Below are positions 8,468 through 15,468 of a stretch of 64,000 bases of DNA, piece by piece. Below the pieces are notes generated by a model. It worked only from the letters and a program-made list of their open reading frames with translations, was not told the DNA's origin and made no database searches. This stretch comes from Streptomyces sp. B21-083 (lineage in GTDB: Bacteria > Actinomycetota > Actinomycetes > Streptomycetales > Streptomycetaceae), in NCBI RefSeq assembly GCF_036898825.1, contig NZ_JARUND010000002.1:2232001-2296000 (forward strand), read 5' to 3'. A program made the position numbers and the translations under genes. Numbering within the stretch: position 1 is the stretch's first letter; each line of letters opens with the position of its first letter.

Positions 8468-9399
8468 TTGTTCTCCCCTCCGAACTTGCTGAGCCGCAGG
8501 TAGACGATCGAGAAGAAGAGCAGGATCACGAACGCGACCGTGGTGAGGGCCGACGCGTAGCCGAAGTTGTGGGCGTCGACGCTGGTGTTGGCGATGTAGA
8601 GCGGGAGTGTCGTGGTCTCGCCGGCCGGTCCGCCGCCCGTGAGGGTGTAGAGGAGGTCGACGTTGTTGAACTCCCAGACCGCGCGCAGCAGCGTGGACAG
8701 GACGATGGCGTCCTTGAGGTGCGGCAGCGTGATGTGCCAGAACTGCTTGAACCGGCTGGCGCCGTCGACCTCGGCGGCCTCGTACAGGTCCTTGGAGACG
8801 GACTGGAGGTCGGCGAGGATGAGGATCGCGAAGAAGGGCACGCCTCGCCAGAGGTCGGCGACGATCGCCGCCGGGAACACGGTGGAGGTGTCCGACAGCC
8901 AGCTCGTGCCGTACGTCCCGATGCCCGCGTCGGCGAGGTAACGGGTGATGCCTGTCTGGGAGTTGTAGAGCAGCACCCAGATCGCGGAGGTGAGGACGCC
9001 GGAGACGGCCCAGGGCGAGAAGACGAGCGCGCGGCCGATCGACCGCCCCACGAAGGTCTGGTTGACGATGAGCGCGAGCGCCAGACCGAACATCAGCTGC
9101 AGGCCGACCTCGACGACGACCCACTTGCCGCTGAAGACCAGGGTGTCCCAGAACTGGGGGTCCTTGGTGAAGGCGTGCGTGAAGTTGTCGAAACCCGCGA
9201 AGCCGTTGCGCCAGGGCTTGGTGGGGTTGAAGTTCTGCAGGCTGTAGTAGAAGACGCTGAGGACCGGGTAGGCGATGAAGCCCAGCATGAGCAGGGCGGC
9301 CGGTGCGATCAGCAGGTAGGGGAGCCTTCGCGGCGTCGCGGAGGCACGCCGGCGCCGGGGTGGCGTGGGCGGTTTCGCCACGACTGCGGCTTGGGCCAT
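8464..9399 (-). CDS. Carbohydrate ABC permease, MalF type
   Basis: A 311-residue permease, the partner of the MalG-type protein downstream. An Arg-rich cytoplasmic N-terminus (PPRRRRASATPRR) precedes six membrane helices. The EAA loop is YEAAEVDGASRFKQFWHITLPHL. ATG 9399 has GGAG 8 nt upstream (CGGAGAACAGTC). It is the first gene of the coupled run permease-permease-pectate lyase-Gfo/Idh-DUF6807-GH43 and is preceded by a 136-bp gap with a LacI-like palindrome, so the operon promoter is probably there. Confidence 0.92.
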   Translation of the reverse strand: MAQAAVVAKPPTPPRRRRASATPRRLPYLLIAPAALLMLGFIAYPVLSVFYYSLQNFNPTKPWRNGFAGFDNFTHAFTKDPQFWDTLVFSGKWVVVEVGLQLMFGLALALIVNQTFVGRSIGRALVFSPWAVSGVLTSAIWVLLYNSQTGITRYLADAGIGTYGTSWLSDTSTVFPAAIVADLWRGVPFFAILILADLQSVSKDLYEAAEVDGASRFKQFWHITLPHLKDAIVLSTLLRAVWEFNNVDLLYTLTGGGPAGETTTLPLYIANTSVDAHNFGYASALTTVAFVILLFFSIVYLRLSKFGGENK

Positions 9400-9422
9400 G
9401 ACTGTTCTCCGTTCTCGGTACG

Positions 9423-9481
9423 TCGTGCGTGCGTCGTACGTGCGTGCGCGTGCGGGTACGTGCTTCGTGCGTGCGTCGTAC
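9423..9481. repeat. 17-bp direct repeat in the permease-operon leader
   Basis: TCGTGCGTGCGTCGTAC occurs at 9423-9439 and 9465-9481, separated by related GTGCGTGCG sequence. It sits between the permease start and the AAGCGCTT palindrome. It may be simple-sequence expansion in the 5' leader; no function is assigned. Confidence 0.6.
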
Positions 9482-9484
9482 AGG

Positions 9485-9492
9485 AAGCGCTT
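9485..9492. promoter_or_regulatory. Candidate LacI-family operator core upstream of the permease operon
   Basis: AAGCGCTT within GGAAGCGCTTTC lies 86 bp upstream of the first permease start, in non-coding sequence. This is the position and core expected for a LacI-family repressor of a Streptomyces sugar operon. No LacI gene is in the window; one could lie beyond the left edge. Confidence 0.4.
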
Positions 9493-9535
9493 TCTCGCTG
9501 CGCAGGGGTGAGCGGTGTCGTGCGGCTCGGATGGG

Positions 9536-11275
9536 TCAGCCCGCGTACGGGTCGCGCACCTTGCCCGGCCTGGCCAGGAACTCGAAGTCGCAGCCGGTGT
9601 CGGCCTGCGTGATCTGCTCGTTGTAGAGCGCGCCGTAGCCGCGCTCGTACCGTTCGGCGGGCGGCGTCCACTCCGCCCGCCTGCGCGCCAACTCATCGTC
9701 GTTCACGTTGAGTTGAAGCGACCTTCCCTCGACGTCGAGGGTGATGGTGTCGCCGGTGCGGACGAGCGCGAGCGGCCCGCCGACATGCGACTCGGGGGCC
9801 ACGTGCAGCACGCACGTGCCGTAACTGGTGCCGCTCATCCGGGCGTCGGAGATCCGCACCATGTCCCGTACGCCCTGCTTGAGCAGATGGTCGGGGATGG
9901 GCAGCATCCCGTACTCGGGCATGCCCGGGCCACCCTTGGGTCCGGAGCCGCGCAGCACCAGGACGGTGTCGGCGGTGATGCCCAACTCCGGGTCGTTGAT
10001 GGTGCGTTGCATGGTGCGGTAGTCGTCGAAGACGACCGCGCGCCCGGTGTGCTTGAGCAGGTGCGGCTCGGCGGAGATGTGCTTGATGACGGCGCCGTCC
10101 GGACAGAGGTTGCCGCGCAGGACGGCGACCCCGCCCTCGCTCGCGACCGGCCTGTCGCGCGGCCGGATGACCTCGTCGTTGTGCACCGACACGCCGTCGA
10201 GCTGCTCGCGCATGCTGTCGTACGACACCGTCGGCCGGTCCAGATGGAGCAGGTCGGTGATCCGGGAGAGGAATCCGGGCAGGCCGCCGGCGAAGTGGAA
10301 GTCCTCCATGAGGTACGTCTGTCCGCCGGGCCGTACGTTGGCGAGCACCGGTACGGTCCGCGCGATGCGGTCGAAGTCGTCGAGGGTGAGCCGGACTCCG
10401 GCCCGGCCCGCCATGGCGATCAGATGGATCACGGCGTTGGTGGAGCCGCCGAGACCGAGGACGGTCGTGACGGCGTCGGTGAAGGCGTCGGCGGTGAGGA
10501 TGTCGCTCAACTTCCGGTCCTGATGGACCAGTTCGACGATCCTCATACCTGACGCGGCGGCCATCCGGTCGTGCCCGGAATCGACGGCGGGGATGCTGGA
10601 CGCCCCCGGCACGGTCACCCCGAGAGCCTCGGCGGCGGCGGTGAGCGTGGACGCCGTACCCATGGTCATGCAGTGACCGGGGGAACGGGCGAGCCCGCTC
10701 TCCAGCTCCGTCATCTCGCAGTCACCGATGAGCCCGGCACGCTTGTCGTCCCAGTACTTCCACATGTCGGTGCCGGAGCCGAGGATCTCGTTGCGCCAGT
10801 GCCCCGGCAGCATGGGCCCGGCGGGCACGAAGACGGCCGGCAGATCGACGGACGCGGCGCCCATCAGCAGGGCGGGCGTCGACTTGTCGCAGCCGCCCAT
10901 CAGGACGGCCCCGTCGACCGGGTACGAGCGCAGCAGCTCCTCCGTCTCCATGGCGAGGAGGTTGCGGTAGAGCATCGGGGTCGGCTTCTGGAAGGTCTCG
11001 CTGAGCGTGGAGACCGGGAACTCCAGCGGGAATCCGCCGGCCTGCCACACGCCCCGCTTCACGGCCTGCGCCCGGTCACGGAGGTGCACATGGCAGGGGT
11101 TGATGTCCGACCAGGTGTTGAGGATCGCGATGACGGGCTTGCCGAGGTGCTCCTCGGGGAGGTAGCCGAGCTGGCGGGTACGGGCCCGGTGGCTGAAGGA
11201 ACGCAGCCCGTCCGTGCCGTACCACTGGTGGCTTCTCAGCTCTTCCGGCGCTTTTCGTGCCTGGGCGGGCTTCAT
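9536..11275 (-). CDS. IlvD/Edd family sugar-acid dehydratase (arabinonate/xylonate type)
   Basis: A 579-residue Fe-S dehydratase converting an aldonate or aldarate to a 2-keto-3-deoxy acid. The three cluster cysteines are Cys61 (INPCHVH), Cys129 (GGCDKSTPALL) and Cys202 (SPGHCMTMGTAS), with the base-Ser region ISDARMSGTSYG near the C-terminus. Their spacing and the 579-residue length agree with L-arabinonate/D-xylonate dehydratases rather than the longer branched-chain DHAD (IlvD). ATG 11275 overlaps the DapA-like gene stop (ATGA). Together with that gene it looks like two successive dehydrations of an oxidative pentose or sugar-acid route. The exact acid (L-arabonate, D-xylonate, galactarate-like) is not settled. 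Confidence 0.85.
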   Translation of the reverse strand: MKPAQARKAPEELRSHQWYGTDGLRSFSHRARTRQLGYLPEEHLGKPVIAILNTWSDINPCHVHLRDRAQAVKRGVWQAGGFPLEFPVSTLSETFQKPTPMLYRNLLAMETEELLRSYPVDGAVLMGGCDKSTPALLMGAASVDLPAVFVPAGPMLPGHWRNEILGSGTDMWKYWDDKRAGLIGDCEMTELESGLARSPGHCMTMGTASTLTAAAEALGVTVPGASSIPAVDSGHDRMAAASGMRIVELVHQDRKLSDILTADAFTDAVTTVLGLGGSTNAVIHLIAMAGRAGVRLTLDDFDRIARTVPVLANVRPGGQTYLMEDFHFAGGLPGFLSRITDLLHLDRPTVSYDSMREQLDGVSVHNDEVIRPRDRPVASEGGVAVLRGNLCPDGAVIKHISAEPHLLKHTGRAVVFDDYRTMQRTINDPELGITADTVLVLRGSGPKGGPGMPEYGMLPIPDHLLKQGVRDMVRISDARMSGTSYGTCVLHVAPESHVGGPLALVRTGDTITLDVEGRSLQLNVNDDELARRRAEWTPPAERYERGYGALYNEQITQADTGCDFEFLARPGKVRDPYAG

Positions 11276-12183
11276 ATGGACCACCCGGCGGCTATCGCGG
11301 CGACCTCGGCACGTTCGTCCTCGGGCAGCGCGCGGCTCGGCGGGCGGACGTCGCGGCGGCACAGGCCGAGAGAGGCGAGGGCCTCCTTGACGACGGTCAC
11401 GTTGTTCGCGGAGGCGTTGGCACCGCGCAGCTCCTCGAAGCGGCGGATCTGCTCCCAGACCTTCATGGCGCCCGGGAAGTCACCCGACCGAAGCGCTTCG
11501 ATCATGTTCAGCGAGACGGCCGGGGCGACGTTCACCAGGCCGGAGGTGAAGCCGGTGGCGCCGGCCGAGAAGTAGGAGGGCGCGTAGGGCTCGGCGAGCC
11601 CTGCCACCCACACGAAGCGTTCGAGGCCGGCGTCCCGCGCGAAGGCCGCGAACCGGGCGGCGTCCGGGACGGCGTACTTCACGCCGATGACGTTCGGACA
11701 GACATCGGCGAGTTCGGCGAGCCGCAGGCCGCTCAGCGAGGCGTTGCGGATATACGGAACGACCCCGAGTTCGGGGACGGCCTCGGCGATGGCCCGGTGG
11801 TAGTCGACCCAGCCGCCCTCGGAGACGTACGGGTGGATGGGCTGGTGCACCATCACCATCGCGGCCCCGCTGTCCTGGGCGTGCCGGGCGGCGGCCACCG
11901 CGGTCGGGACGTCATGGCCGACGCCGACGAGGATCACGCTGCGGTCGCCGACCTCGTCGAGGGTCAACTCGGTGACGAGGCGCCGCTCTTCGGGGGTCAG
12001 GGTGTAGAACTCGCCCGTGTTGCCGTTCGGCGTGAGGGTGGTGATACCGCCGTCGACCAGTCGGCGCAGCAGGGCCCGGTGAGCGATCTGGTCGACGGTG
12101 CCGTCCTCGGCGAACGGGGTCACCGGGATCGCCACCACGTCGGCCAGAGCCGCCCGTTGGGCCTCGAACGCCACGCCGCTCAT
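11272..12183 (-). CDS. DapA-family keto-deoxy sugar acid dehydratase/aldolase
   Basis: A 303-residue class I TIM-barrel lyase of the DHDPS superfamily. The substrate-binding GNTGEFYTLT (~55-64) and the Schiff-base Lys in VIGVKYAV are visible. Position between a GntR regulator and an IlvD/Edd dehydratase, with 4-nt overlaps on both sides, points to a 2-keto-3-deoxy sugar acid as substrate (for example L-2-keto-3-deoxyarabonate dehydratase) rather than lysine synthesis, for which a separate dapA is present at 36084. An aldolase rather than dehydratase outcome cannot be excluded. No semialdehyde dehydrogenase is encoded alongside. Confidence 0.82.
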   Translation of the reverse strand: MSGVAFEAQRAALADVVAIPVTPFAEDGTVDQIAHRALLRRLVDGGITTLTPNGNTGEFYTLTPEERRLVTELTLDEVGDRSVILVGVGHDVPTAVAAARHAQDSGAAMVMVHQPIHPYVSEGGWVDYHRAIAEAVPELGVVPYIRNASLSGLRLAELADVCPNVIGVKYAVPDAARFAAFARDAGLERFVWVAGLAEPYAPSYFSAGATGFTSGLVNVAPAVSLNMIEALRSGDFPGAMKVWEQIRRFEELRGANASANNVTVVKEALASLGLCRRDVRPPSRALPEDERAEVAAIAAGWSI

Positions 12184-12848
12184 TCCTGACCGCCCTCTCC
12201 CTTGACCTCGGACTCCCCTGCGGGGTAAGCCCGTTGCACGAACGACTCGATATGGGCGTGCAGGGCGCGTGCCGCGCCGTCGGAGTCACCGGCGAGGGCG
12301 AGCCGCAGGATCTCCCGGTGCTCGTCCGCCTCCCGCTCCCAGGAGGGGTTGGCGGCCCAGGCGACGGCGGAGACCAGGGCCGCCTGGTCGCGCACCTCGT
12401 CGAGCATCCGGCCGAGCAGCGGATTGCCGCACCGGACGTAGAGGGAGCGGTGGAACTCCCGGTTGGCCAGGGAGCGTTCGGCGGTGTCGGTGGCCTCGTC
12501 GGCCCTGGTCAGCGCATCACGAGCGGCGTCGAGCGAGGCTCCTCTGCGGACCGAACGCTTGAGGGCCTCCGGTTCGAGGAGCAGCCGTACGTCGTAGACC
12601 TCGCGCGCCATGTCCGCGTCCACCATGCGCACCGTGACACCCTTGTACTGGTTCATCACGACGAGCCCGGTGCCGGCCAGCGTCTTGAGCGCCTCGCGCA
12701 CCGGGGTCTTCGACACCCCGAACTGTGCGGCGAGCTCGGTCTCGACCAGGGCCTGCCCCGGTGTCAACTGTCCGGTGAGGATGCGGTGTTTGATCCCCTC
12801 CAGCACGAACTGCGTGCGGGACGGGATCGGCGTGGGCACAGAGGTCAT
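12180..12848 (-). CDS. GntR-family regulator, FadR/FCD type
   Basis: A 222-residue transcription factor with an N-terminal winged helix (ILTGQLTPGQALVETELA through VSKTPVREALKTLAGTGLV) and a C-terminal FCD ligand domain (~90-210) with the metal/ligand residues of this class (FHRSLYVRCGNPLL, DEHREILRLA). It is the first gene of the GntR-DapA-IlvD unit, its stop overlapping the DapA-like start (ATGA). ATG 12848 has GAGAGG 6 nt upstream. A sugar acid or keto acid of the encoded pathway is the probable effector. Three 14-bp-spaced repeats just upstream are candidate binding sites. Confidence 0.9.
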   Translation of the reverse strand: MTSVPTPIPSRTQFVLEGIKHRILTGQLTPGQALVETELAAQFGVSKTPVREALKTLAGTGLVVMNQYKGVTVRMVDADMAREVYDVRLLLEPEALKRSVRRGASLDAARDALTRADEATDTAERSLANREFHRSLYVRCGNPLLGRMLDEVRDQAALVSAVAWAANPSWEREADEHREILRLALAGDSDGAARALHAHIESFVQRAYPAGESEVKGEGGQE

Positions 12849-12890
12849 GCGTGCCTCTCGGAAGCTTGACGGATCGGATCCACCGGATCA

Positions 12891-12931
12891 GATCTCGCGT
12901 ATCGGATCTCACATATCGCGTCTCATATATG
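12891..12931. promoter_or_regulatory. Three 14-bp-spaced operator-like repeats upstream of gntR
   Basis: GATCTCGCGTATC (12891), GATCTCACATATC (12905) and CGTCTCATATATG (12919) share TCTCnnnTAT at an exact 14-bp period, 43-83 bp upstream of the GntR start. The sequence is AT-richer than its surroundings and is the natural place for promoter and autoregulatory sites. Confidence 0.5.
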
Positions 12932-12990
12932 ACGTACGAAGTACGACGGCTTGAAGGTAGGAGGGCGGCTGTGTTTCGTCAACGCTTCTG

Positions 12991-13046
12991 ACAAGAGAAG
13001 TTGAGAAGAGAGGTCGAGAAGAGACGCGAGAGAAGTCGAGAAGACG
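12991..13046. repeat. GAGAAG-rich purine tract
   Basis: About 56 bp with at least four GAGAAG or TCGAGAAG units on the plus strand, just 3' of the metallo-beta-lactamase-fold gene. On that gene's transcript it is a CU-rich tail. No hairpin is evident. Confidence 0.5.
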
Positions 13047-13071
13047 CACGGGGCCGGAGGTGTCCCGTGCG

Positions 13072-13824
13072 TCAGATGAGCTTCGTGGTGCCTTCGAACG
13101 CCGTGTCGGTGGGCCCGCCGAAAACAGCGGCGGCGCGGTCGGTGGCCGCCTCGGGGGTGAGCGTGGGCCCGACATGCGTGATGAGCAGCGAGGCGGCCCC
13201 CTTCGCGTACGCGCCCGCGTCCTCCGGCGTCAGATGCACCTGTTCGCCATCGCCATCGTCGTGCCGGTCGATGTCCGCCTCGCACAGGAACAGGTCGGCG
13301 CCCCGGGCGAGTTCGGCGAGCGCCTCGCAGGGTCCGGTGTCCCCGGAGTACGCGAGAACCTTCCCCTGCGACTCGGCGCGCAGCCCGTACGCCTCCATGC
13401 CGTGGGAGACGGCTCGGGTCGTGAGGCGCAGGTTCCAGTGCCGGACGGTGTGGCCGTCGTGCAGCGGCCTGAAGTCGAGGATTCCGCTCAGGAAGCCGAG
13501 GTTGGGCTGTCCGAAGAACCCCGCGATCCGGCGCGCGCACTCGCGCGGGGCGTAGACGGGGATCGGCGCGGGCGGGGTAAGGCCGCCGTACGCGAACCCG
13601 TACACGGCGGCGAGCAAGTCAGCGTTGTGGTCGGCGTGCAGATGGGAGATCCAGATGGCGGTGAGCCGTGCGGGATCGGTGTGCCTCTGCAATTCCGCGA
13701 AGGTTCCGGGCCCGGCGTCCATCCACACCTCGGCACCGCCGCCGCGCACCAGATAGCCGGAGCAGGGACGTCCCGGCGCCGGGTGCGGAGAGGCGGTGCC
13801 GAGGACGGTGAGGCTCAGGGGCAT
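13072..13824 (-). CDS. Metallo-beta-lactamase-fold hydrolase, RNase Z-like subgroup
   Basis: A 250-residue MBL-fold protein. The metal ligand motif HLHADH (near 60-65), SHGMEAYG, SGDTGPCE (Asp ligand) and the final ITHVGPTLT form the zinc site seen in ElaC/RNase Z-like and related hydrolases. It is shorter than true RNase Z and lacks an obvious exosite arm, so a small-molecule (phosphodiesterase or lactonase-like) role is possible. A lactonase would be attractive beside uronate dehydrogenase, but nothing in the sequence proves it. ATG 13824 is chosen because the upstream frame runs through repetitive intergenic DNA. Confidence 0.78.
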   Translation of the reverse strand: MPLSLTVLGTASPHPAPGRPCSGYLVRGGGAEVWMDAGPGTFAELQRHTDPARLTAIWISHLHADHNADLLAAVYGFAYGGLTPPAPIPVYAPRECARRIAGFFGQPNLGFLSGILDFRPLHDGHTVRHWNLRLTTRAVSHGMEAYGLRAESQGKVLAYSGDTGPCEALAELARGADLFLCEADIDRHDDGDGEQVHLTPEDAGAYAKGAASLLITHVGPTLTPEAATDRAAAVFGGPTDTAFEGTTKLI

Positions 13825-13940
13825 GCCCGGAGCGTACGGGGCGGGGCGCTCCGCGCGGGGCTGCTCGGGGTTTCTCTTCCCACCCACTCGCCAGTGCCGC
13901 TGTCTGCAGCGCAGGCCCGCGTATCTCAGTCCGTCCGGCG

Positions 13941-14134
13941 TTCCAGGACAAGACTGCTCCAGCCCAGGCCGTGTTTCCCACCCACCCGTCTGCCGCATCC
14001 ATCCAGCGCAGACCCCGGCACCCCAGCCCGCCCGGCGTTCCAGGACAAGACTGCTCCAGCCCAGGCCGTGTTTCCCACCCACCCGTCTGCCGCATCCATC
14101 CAGCGCAGACCCCGGCACCCCAGCCCGTCCGGCG
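13941..14134. repeat. Two 97-bp tandem repeat units (third partial)
   Basis: The unit beginning TTCCAGGACAAGACTGC starts at 13941 and 14038, and a diverged third copy starts at 14135 (TTTGAGGACGAGG), an exact 97-bp period. The two full units are nearly identical. This and the hairpin element at 14121-14221 fill most of the 480-bp gap between the MBL gene and the gene at 14305; no ORF in it looks real. Confidence 0.9.
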
Positions 14135-14221
14135 TTTGAGGACGAGGCCCGTTCAGGGCCGAAAGCGGGGGTCTGGGGGCGCAGCCCCCAGGGATGGGAC
14201 GGGTAGGGGCGGCGGGGGCGA
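14121..14221. repeat. Dispersed repeat family A with terminator-like hairpin
   Basis: GTCCGGCGTTTGAGGAC, then GCCCGTTCAGGGC, then the perfect hairpin CTGGGGGC/GCCCCCAG (14173-14180 with 14184-14191), then GGGATGGGACGGGTAGGGG and GGCGGGGGCGA. Near-identical copies lie at 22989-23121, 60971-61075 (inverted) and 61138-61290. On the minus strand it follows the stop of the gene at 14305, so it can act as that gene's terminator. Confidence 0.85.
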
Positions 14222-14304
14222 ATCCAAGGCACCGTTCCTGGCCGGCATCGGCAGCGCCCTGCCGGCCTCGCCCTCCCCCCGCCCGCGGCAGCCTTGTGGT
14301 GGCC

Positions 14305-15468
14305 TCAGCGCCGGGCGATGGCGTCCCGTACCGTGTCCAGATCGCCGTCCGACGCCAACCCGGCGTGATAGAGCCGCAGTTCGGTGGCGCCGAGGCCGGC
14401 CGCGCGCTCCGCGTCCGCCGCGAGGGTGGCCGGGCTGCCGCCCATCCCGGAGACCACGACGAAGTTGGCGGCCAGGACGGCGCCGTCCCGCCGCACCTCC
14501 GCGAACGGTGTCAGCAGGCCCGCCCCTCCCGTGCACGGCACCACCACACCGTCCGCGACGGACAGGATGTGCTCGGGATCCACGCCCGGGTTGGCGCCGA
14601 CGTGGTAGGACACGGGGTCGGCGTGCAGCAGCACCTGGAAGCCGGCCGGAGCCGCCGCCCGGACCGCCGCGACGGCCGCCTCCTGGAGCGTGCGGGCCGT
14701 TTCCTCACGCCACGCGAGCGTGCGGGCGGCTTTGTCGTCGCCGAGGGCCTTCTCGACCCCTGCCCACCCCCCGTGATCCGGTTCGCCCCGCCACAGGGGC
14801 TCCAGGGCGGCGCGTACGGCCGCCGCCAGCTCGTCGGGATCGAGGCCCTGGCCGCCGTAACCCGCCCGGCAGGAGGGGCAGAAGCAGAGCGCCATCAGAT
14901 ACTGGCCGGCGTCGCCGAGCCCGATGGCGCCGGTCTTGTCGTGGGCGTGCAGATGCGTGAGTCCGTACCAGCCGAGGGACTCCAGTTCCGTACCGCGCGC
15001 TCCGGGCCGTACGGCGGCCTCGACGGCGAGATCGACGAGGTACGCGCGCGTGGCGGGCTGCGCGATACAGGGCGCCCACGGGTAGTGGTCCCCGTAGGCG
15101 TTGACCACGGAGGTGTCCGGACGGTCGGCGCCCAGGCGGGAGTTGTGCGCGAGGACGACCCAGGTGTGCACGTCGAGGCCCGCCTCCGCGAGGGCGTCGG
15201 CGGCCTCGCCGTACGCGTCCCCGGGGGCCCACGCTCCGGCGGCGTACGGCCGCAGCTCACGGCCCGCCCAGCGCTCGTCCGTGGGGTACAGCACGGCCGC
15301 GTGCTCGGCGGTGACGATGCGGTGACGCGGGTGACGGGGGGTCAACGCGCGCGTGGAGTGGTACGCGGAGGCGAGGGTCACCTGTTCCACGCCGAGCGCG
15401 GCGATCTGCCGGGCGGCGTCGGGGTCGCCGTTGACGTCCCAGGGATAGACGAATGCGGACGCCTTCAC
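14305..15468 (-). CDS. Unrecognised protein, possibly TIM-barrel hydrolase-like
   Basis: A 387-residue soluble protein that I do not recognise with confidence. It starts MKASAFVYPWDVNGDP and has repeated beta-alpha character, a Trp/His-rich middle (THLHAHDKTG) followed by the CxxC pair in ALCFCPSCRAGYG (~190-202), and LLHADPVSYHVG further on. This layout recalls uncharacterised glycoside-hydrolase-like TIM barrels. GTG 15468 overlaps the KdgD stop (GTGA), so the two are co-translated and it probably belongs to uronate metabolism. Lactonase, isomerase or glycosidase roles are all open. A family-A repeat with a hairpin follows its stop. Confidence 0.6.
   Translation of the reverse strand: MKASAFVYPWDVNGDPDAARQIAALGVEQVTLASAYHSTRALTPRHPRHRIVTAEHAAVLYPTDERWAGRELRPYAAGAWAPGDAYGEAADALAEAGLDVHTWVVLAHNSRLGADRPDTSVVNAYGDHYPWAPCIAQPATRAYLVDLAVEAAVRPGARGTELESLGWYGLTHLHAHDKTGAIGLGDAGQYLMALCFCPSCRAGYGGQGLDPDELAAAVRAALEPLWRGEPDHGGWAGVEKALGDDKAARTLAWREETARTLQEAAVAAVRAAAPAGFQVLLHADPVSYHVGANPGVDPEHILSVADGVVVPCTGGAGLLTPFAEVRRDGAVLAANFVVVSGMGGSPATLAADAERAAGLGATELRLYHAGLASDGDLDTVRDAIARR

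Noticed and set aside
9536..11275. Branched-chain dihydroxy-acid dehydratase (ilvD)
   Set aside because: Length 579, GGCDKSTPALLMGAASVDLP form and the sugar-acid operon context fit the arabinonate/xylonate branch better.
11489..11500. CGAAGCGCTTCG palindrome as a third LacI-type operator
   Set aside because: It lies well inside the DapA-like coding sequence, far from any start, and is likely coincidental.
11272..12183. Lysine-pathway dapA
   Set aside because: Coupling to GntR and a sugar-acid dehydratase, with a better dapA at 36084, argues for a keto-deoxy sugar acid role.
13941..14134. CRISPR-like array
   Set aside because: Units are 97 bp and contiguous with no short repeat/unique spacer pattern, and no cas genes are near.
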